64,000 bases of DNA from Diplocarpon mali (Eukaryota > Ascomycota > Leotiomycetes > Helotiales > Drepanopezizaceae): assembly GCA_024741835.1 (NCBI GenBank), contig JAENRP010000151.1, positions 1 to 64,000 on the forward strand. The letters are read 5' to 3'. Made by a program: the position numbers and the translations under genes. Position 1 is the first letter of the stretch. Each line of letters opens with the position of its first letter. This document shows, in pieces, positions 59,621 through 64,000 of the stretch. The notes under the pieces were generated by a model. That model had not been told where the DNA came from. It ran no database searches and saw nothing but the letters and a program-made list of their open reading frames with translations.

Positions 59621-60420
59621 GACTTTCTACTTATACTTTTAACTTTAAGCCAAAGCGTACTTTAATCGAAGGAAAGTATAATAAGTTAAAGCCTGCTAAT
59701 AAAAATAAGTAAAAAGGAGATCTAAAGAAGTACTAATAGGATATTAAAGCGATTATATATACTATAGTATATATAAGATTAAATATCGCCTTTATTACTA
59801 GGCAACTTAGTCAGAACCTAAAGGATCTGACGATTTAATATAAGAATGCAGTCAAGCGACTTAAAAGGTACTTTCAATTGATAATTATATAGAAGGTAAG
59901 ATACAGATTAATAAAATATATAAGCGCAAAGCTTAAGGTATATACCGATTCCAATTAGGCAAATATAAAAGGTGAGAAAAGTATATTTAAAAGCGTAGTA
60001 ATACTATATAGCGGACCTATATTATAGGGAAGTAGGAAGTAGAAATCAGTAGCTACTATAAGCATTAAGGCTAAATATATATTAATATCGTTAAATTGTA
60101 AGTAAGGATTATAGATTGCCTAAGTTCTAAAAGATATAGGTTTTGCTAAGTATATTAAATGAGATAGAAACTATATTAATCTTTAAGTAGATAATATAAA
60201 GGCGATTGTACTTATAAAGAATCTATACTTATATAAGCGATCGAAATATATCGATATTACCTACTACTTTATCTATAACCTTATTGCGAAGAATAAGTTA
60301 TTAATTACCTATATTTTAACCGATCGAATAGTAGCAAATGGATTTATAAAGCTACTAAAGATAGTTGCAAAGTTCGAAGCGTTTAAAAATATACTAAGGT
60401 TATAAAAAACAGTAGAAGCT
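59621..60420 (+). pseudogene. Copia-2 (plus) Pol, RNase H part
   Basis: Resumes the Pol frame after the Gypsy insertion; collinear with the minus-strand copy at 53140-52380. The sequence around 59790-59880 matches 52890-52990 in reverse complement. Confidence 0.7.
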
Positions 60421-60437
60421 TAGCAGGCTTAAGGACG

Positions 60438-60589
60438 ACTCCTAGGCCTGCCCTGCGAGTTAGGTCATATAGTCTTATAAAGTAAAGTTTTTTTAGATCA
60501 ACTCCTAGGCCTAGACCGCAAGTCAAGTTATATAATCTTATAAAGGAACGCTTTTGGAAATTTAACTCCTAGTCCTACTCTACGAGTAG
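60438..60589 (+). repeat. Three 25-bp motif units in copia-2 (plus) 3' region
   Basis: Units at 60438, 60501 and 60565, each starting ACTCCTAG and ending GAGT or AAGT, in a tandem repeat of about 64 bases that also includes a TCATATAGTCTTATAAAG-like spacer. Counterpart of 52181-52332. Confidence 0.7.
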
Positions 60590-60725
60590 GATTAGTGATT
60601 TTAATAAAGGTTGCTATTAATTGATTGTTTTTAATTTAAAGAGATACTTAAGAGTTAGATTAGCGCAAAAGGATAGTTATTATTTTCCTAACTATAGGTC
60701 AATTAGAGTAAGGTTTAAATAAGGG

Positions 60726-60920
60726 TATTAAGATAGGTAATATAGCTATTACTCTGATGTATTATCATATGACCCTACTACTTAGTTAGTAGGATATTAA
60801 TACGTATATAGCTATAGGGAAGAAAGGGGTAACCTTCCTTCCTTAACTCTTACTAATATATCGACTATCGACTTCTAGAAGTTTCCTATACCTACTGCGC
60901 CGACTCACTTAAGCTCAATA
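60726..60920 (+). repeat. 3' LTR of copia-2 (plus)
   Basis: 195 bp ending CTCAATA, followed by the second ATTAC target copy. Pairs with 41145-41339. Confidence 0.92.
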
Positions 60921-61484
60921 ATTACTAGCTATTCCAATAGATGGCCCATTTAGGCAGATCGATAACGCTCTAACCTTCGCTTAGCTATAGCAGCTGGACG
61001 AAAATCAGAGATTACACTTAAAGCTCTTATTAAAGATATTACTAATAAAGCTCGAGCCTTATAGAGTTTAAAAATGAATAGAACCGTTTTATATAATAAC
61101 AAATCGGCTGGTAAGCCGCATTCCTCTGATTATAAGAAGTTAGAAAATAAAGGAGGTTTTAAAGACTTAAAGAAGAGCACCTCTAGGAATACTACCACCT
61201 CCTCCTTTAACTTACCCTATCCTTATTGCAAGCAATTAAAGCTATACTATAAGGCAGAAGATTGCTTTACAATTAACAAATCGAAAAGAGAGGCTTAAGA
61301 GAAGGATTTAAGGAAGAAGTACGTATTCCGTCACTTTAAAGGCAAGGACGATAAGTCCTTATTATTATTATTATTATTACTAAAAGGCAAAAAGCCTTTA
61401 AGGAAGACTCAAAAGGAAGATAAAGAGTTAGATAATGATCTCTTTAGGCATACTATGCTATTACTAACCCTAGGGCCAATTCTC

Positions 61485-61575
61485 ACTCGCAAGCCAGGCC
61501 TAGGAGTCAATTCCTTATTAGAAGGCGATTCCTCTTTAGGACCGATTTCCACTTATAAGCTAGGACCGGGAGTCA
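61485..61575 (+). repeat. Two 25-bp motif units in copia-1 Pol, reverse orientation
   Basis: Units 61485-61509 (ACTCGCAAGCC, then GGCCTAGGAGTCA) and 61551-61575 (ACTTATAAGC, then GGACCGGGAGTCA). They lie in frame and read TRKPGLGVNS and TYKLGPGVSS. They have the opposite orientation to the three units at 62964. Confidence 0.7.
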
Positions 61576-62963
61576 GTTCTTTTACCTCTTGCTTCTTATT
61601 AAAATTGAGGAATCGTTAGCTATATAATATAAGTACTAGTAAGCATATCTCTAATAATCTCTTTAAGTTTACTTCTTATACTACTTAAGATAATCTACCC
61701 TCTTTAAGTACAATTAATAGATCTATTCAACCTTTTAGCATTAGCACTTATAAAGTCAATATACTTAAATCTAATAGAAAGGTATATATTCTTAAATTAA
61801 TTAATACTCTCTATATACCTTAATCACCTATCTGCTTATACTTAAGTAGCAAACTTAATAAAATTAAAGGCTTCTATCGAAATAGCAAGCTATTCCTATC
61901 TAATAAGAAGGAAATTTGCACTATCGATAATAATATATATATTAATAAGGAACAGCCTTCTATTAACTCCTCTGGTTATATAAGTAGATATGCTCTCCTA
62001 GCTGCTATTAAGAATAGACCTCTTGATATTAAGCTCTGGTACTATCGATTAAGCTACGCTAGCCTATAAATAGTTAGAAAGACCTAATCTACTATTATTA
62101 ATATATAGATTAAGGAAATAAAATCAAGGAAGATGCGAATTTGCGCTCCTTATGAAAAAGGCAGACCTCTTTAATATATTAATAAATGTTTAGCTCGCCC
62201 TTGACCTATAAAGGCACTTAATAAGCTATACGTCGATATAGTTCATCTAAAGCCAACTGGCTTAAACGGCTATAAATATGCTTCTATCTTTACTTGCGCA
62301 GTTACGATAGCTAAGTAAGGATAGACCTATATAAATAAATCTAATGCCTTTAAGGCAAATAAGAAGATAATCAGCCTCTTATAAACTTAATACAATTGTA
62401 TAATCAAGCGATAGAGAACTAATAGAAGTAAGGAGTACTCTTTTATACAAATGCGAATACTTATAGAAAACCTTAGTATAATTTTAAAAGAATCTACTTT
62501 ATATATATTAGAATAAGATAGTAGATCGGAATGATCAATTTGCATACTAATGGAAAAGTTGCGAATAGCTATAATTAATTAAAATATCCCCTCCTTTCTT
62601 TAGCCTTACCTCTTTCTTTCGATAATATATATTACTAATCTTACCGCCTTTAATATTCTTAATAGTAAGATTCTATATAAGGTCTTTTAGGATAATATCG
62701 AGCCTAATAAGCCTTATACTTCCTTAGTCAAGCATCTTCGAGTACTAGGCTATTGCATTTATATACTAATCAAAAAAGAAAAGCGAACTTAAAGTAATAA
62801 ACTCGCTTTAAGAGTAGAGGTAGGTACTCTTATCGGATTTAATAATAAAAGTATTTATCAAATCTATATGCTATCGCAAATAGGTAAAAAGATTATTCGA
62901 TTATCTTATATTCAATTTAATAAAGACGGCCTAATTATAAAGCTGCAATTAAAAGGTGATTTT

Positions 62964-63090
62964 ACTCCTAGGCCGGGACCGCGAGTCAATTCTGACTCTT
63001 ACGATAATAGTGATTTCACTCCCGGGCCGGGACCGCGAGTCAATACTGACTCTTATAATGATTTCACTCCTAGGCCGGGACCGCAAGTCA
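62964..63090 (+). repeat. Three 25-bp motif units in copia-1 Pol, forward orientation
   Basis: Units 62964-62988, 63018-63042 and 63066-63090; each starts ACTCC and ends GTCA with GGCCGGGACCGC in the middle, and they are the least decayed copies. They read in frame as FTPRPGPRVNSDS, FTPGPGPRVNTDS and FTPRPGPQVNSD, just before KRGRPPSLKNKAYP. Confidence 0.8.
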
Positions 63091-64000
63091 ATTCTGACTT
63101 AGGAGAAGCTAAGCTTCCAACTCTAAGAAAGAGAGGAAGACCTCCTAGTTTAAAGAATAAGGCTTACCCTTAGCCTTCCGAAAAGAGAGCTACTCGCTTT
63201 ATTGCTCTTGGATTTAAAGCTAATAACTCTAATAATAAGGAAGCCTATTTAAGCGCCTTCTATATAGCCTTACTCGATTCTCTATACTTAAATGACTTGA
63301 AAACAGTCGAATAAGCCCTCTCTTGCGCTAATGCTAATAAATAGCGATCTGCAATCAACTTTAAGTATAATTCCCTCGCTTATAAGAATATATAGGTAGT
63401 AGTAAAACGCTTAAAACTCTTTAAAGATAATAAAGTACTTAGATCAAGGCTTATCTTTAAAACTAAAAGAGACTAAAATAGGGAAATCTCCTAATAGAAG
63501 GTTAGATTCGTTATATAAGGCTATATATAATAATAAGGTCGAGATTATAACTAAACCTTTGCTAGCATTTATAAATCTGCTATTTAGAAAATTGCAATTG
63601 CGCTTATAGCTCTTTACAACTTTAAGCTAGATTAGTTCGACATCGAGATAGCTTTCCTTAACTTAAAAGCTGACTTTAATATTTATATTAAGTTACCTCT
63701 TAGATATACTTAAAATAAGGTCGTTCTTTTACCTTAAGAATACTATCTTAAGCTTCTTAAGGCCTTATATAGCTTAAAGCAATCTTTATAACTATAATAA
63801 GAAAAGCTATAGTCCGAGCTATAAAAGTTCGATTTTCAACCTCTTGATACTAATAATTGCATATATATTAACCGCGCCTCTCGGATTCTTATTATCACTT
63901 ATATTAACGACTTCCTTATAGTAGTAAAGAAGGGTAATATATATAATAAGTTCAAAAGAGACCTTTGCAACCTCTTTAAAATCATAGGTAGCGAACCAGC

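Larger units (their letters stand above)
41145..60920 (+). mobile_element. Copia-2 (plus orientation), split by a Gypsy insertion
   Basis: Bounded by 195-bp LTRs with ends TATTGAG/CTCAATA (RIPed TGTTGAG/CTCAACA) and 5-bp target copies ATTAC at 41140-41144 and 60921-60925, lying in the copia-1 Gag. Internal order: primer site, Gag (ATG at 41747), zinc knuckle, protease (WYSNTS near 42912), array of 25-bp motifs, integrase, reverse transcriptase. The Gypsy element enters within the latter (45951-59615); the reverse transcriptase/RNase H frame resumes at 59621. Total without inserts about 6.1 kb, equal to the inverted copy. Confidence 0.9.
40075..64000 (+). mobile_element. Copia-1: outermost, RIPed copia element (cut by the window edge)
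   Basis: Same family as the 22-kb derivative. The left LTR ends at 40243 before primer site GGTTATAAGCCCTGC (RIP-changed G to A). Gag runs 40386-41139, is interrupted by copia-2 (41145-60920 plus target copy), and resumes at 60926 exactly where the uninterrupted Gag of the 22-kb copy continues. Zinc knuckle, integrase and reverse transcriptase regions follow in order to base 64000, where the element is open. The left LTR start (about 40075) is approximate, and no target-site duplication can be tested. Confidence 0.8.
60926..64000 (+). pseudogene. Copia-1 Gag 3' end and Pol, RIP-inactivated, open at window edge
   Basis: Continues Gag (AATAGATGGCCCATTT corresponds to AGAGATGGCCTATTT of the intact copy). 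A new ATG at 61074 overlaps the Gag stop as in the 22-kb copy. Then a zinc-knuckle remnant (PYCKQLKLYYKAEDC), a run of Leu codons (61357-61382), the pre-integrase motif LWYYRLSYASL near 62035, integrase (KALNKLYVDIVHLKPTG), three 25-bp motif units (62964-63090), and reverse transcriptase with ITYINDFLIVVKK near 63893 in place of the YVDD box. Many in-frame TAA/TAG codons. Confidence 0.8.

Noticed and set aside
1..64000. tRNA or rRNA genes
   Set aside because: No convincing B-box (GGTTCGAATCC-like) with an A-box at proper distance, and no rRNA segment was seen; weak GTTCGA matches lie within coding sequence.

Overview
The window is one chromosome end of a filamentous ascomycete (Pezizomycotina). 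Position 1 starts in about 18 CCCTAA repeats, the protein-coding genes carry short 44-121 base spliceosomal introns, and the repeat DNA shows C-to-T/G-to-A decay of the repeat-induced point mutation (RIP) kind. The heavily RIPed AT-rich block would fit Leotiomycetes or a similar group, but that is inference only.

Region 1 (1-19.7 kb) is gene-dense with ordinary, mostly conserved genes: a GPI-anchored GH17 glucanase, a GH76 Dcw1/Dfg5 cell-wall enzyme, a DUF1365 membrane protein, MBF1, the replication licensing factor Cdt1 (with an ACGCGT MCB box in its promoter), two tandem F-box/2EXR-like genes, 5-hydroxyisourate hydrolase with a peroxisomal PTS2, a small hidden two-exon gene, a RanBP2 zinc-finger gene and one apparently broken gene. 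Finding core genes within a few hundred bases of the telomere repeats suggests a recently broken and healed chromosome end.

Region 2 (19.7-40 kb) mixes intergenic DNA and repeat relics with five more units: a gag-only internal-deletion copia element (22.07-23.56 kb), the Mag2/RNF10 RING E3 ligase, the Ubp3/USP10 deubiquitinase, the ergosterol enzyme Erg4 and an M50-type membrane metalloprotease. Mag2/RNF10 and Ubp3/USP10 lie in divergent orientation, and both families act on ubiquitin (in other eukaryotes on small-subunit ribosomal proteins), so their adjacency is worth noting.

Region 3 (40-64 kb) is an AT-rich nest of four LTR retrotransposons with readable target-site duplications: copia-1 (open at the right edge) was entered by copia-2 in plus orientation (41145-60920, TSD ATTAC), which was entered by a chromodomain Gypsy element (45951-59615, TSD AATAG), which was entered by a second copia-2 in minus orientation (51847-57944, TSD ACTTA). 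LTR pairs differ by transitions only. The two copia families carry a primer site matching the anticodon arm of initiator tRNA-Met; the Gypsy element has a candidate self-priming site. The most unusual feature is a 25-bp imperfect inverted-repeat motif seen 27 times, in both orientations, as spaced arrays inside copia pol frames and 3' regions.
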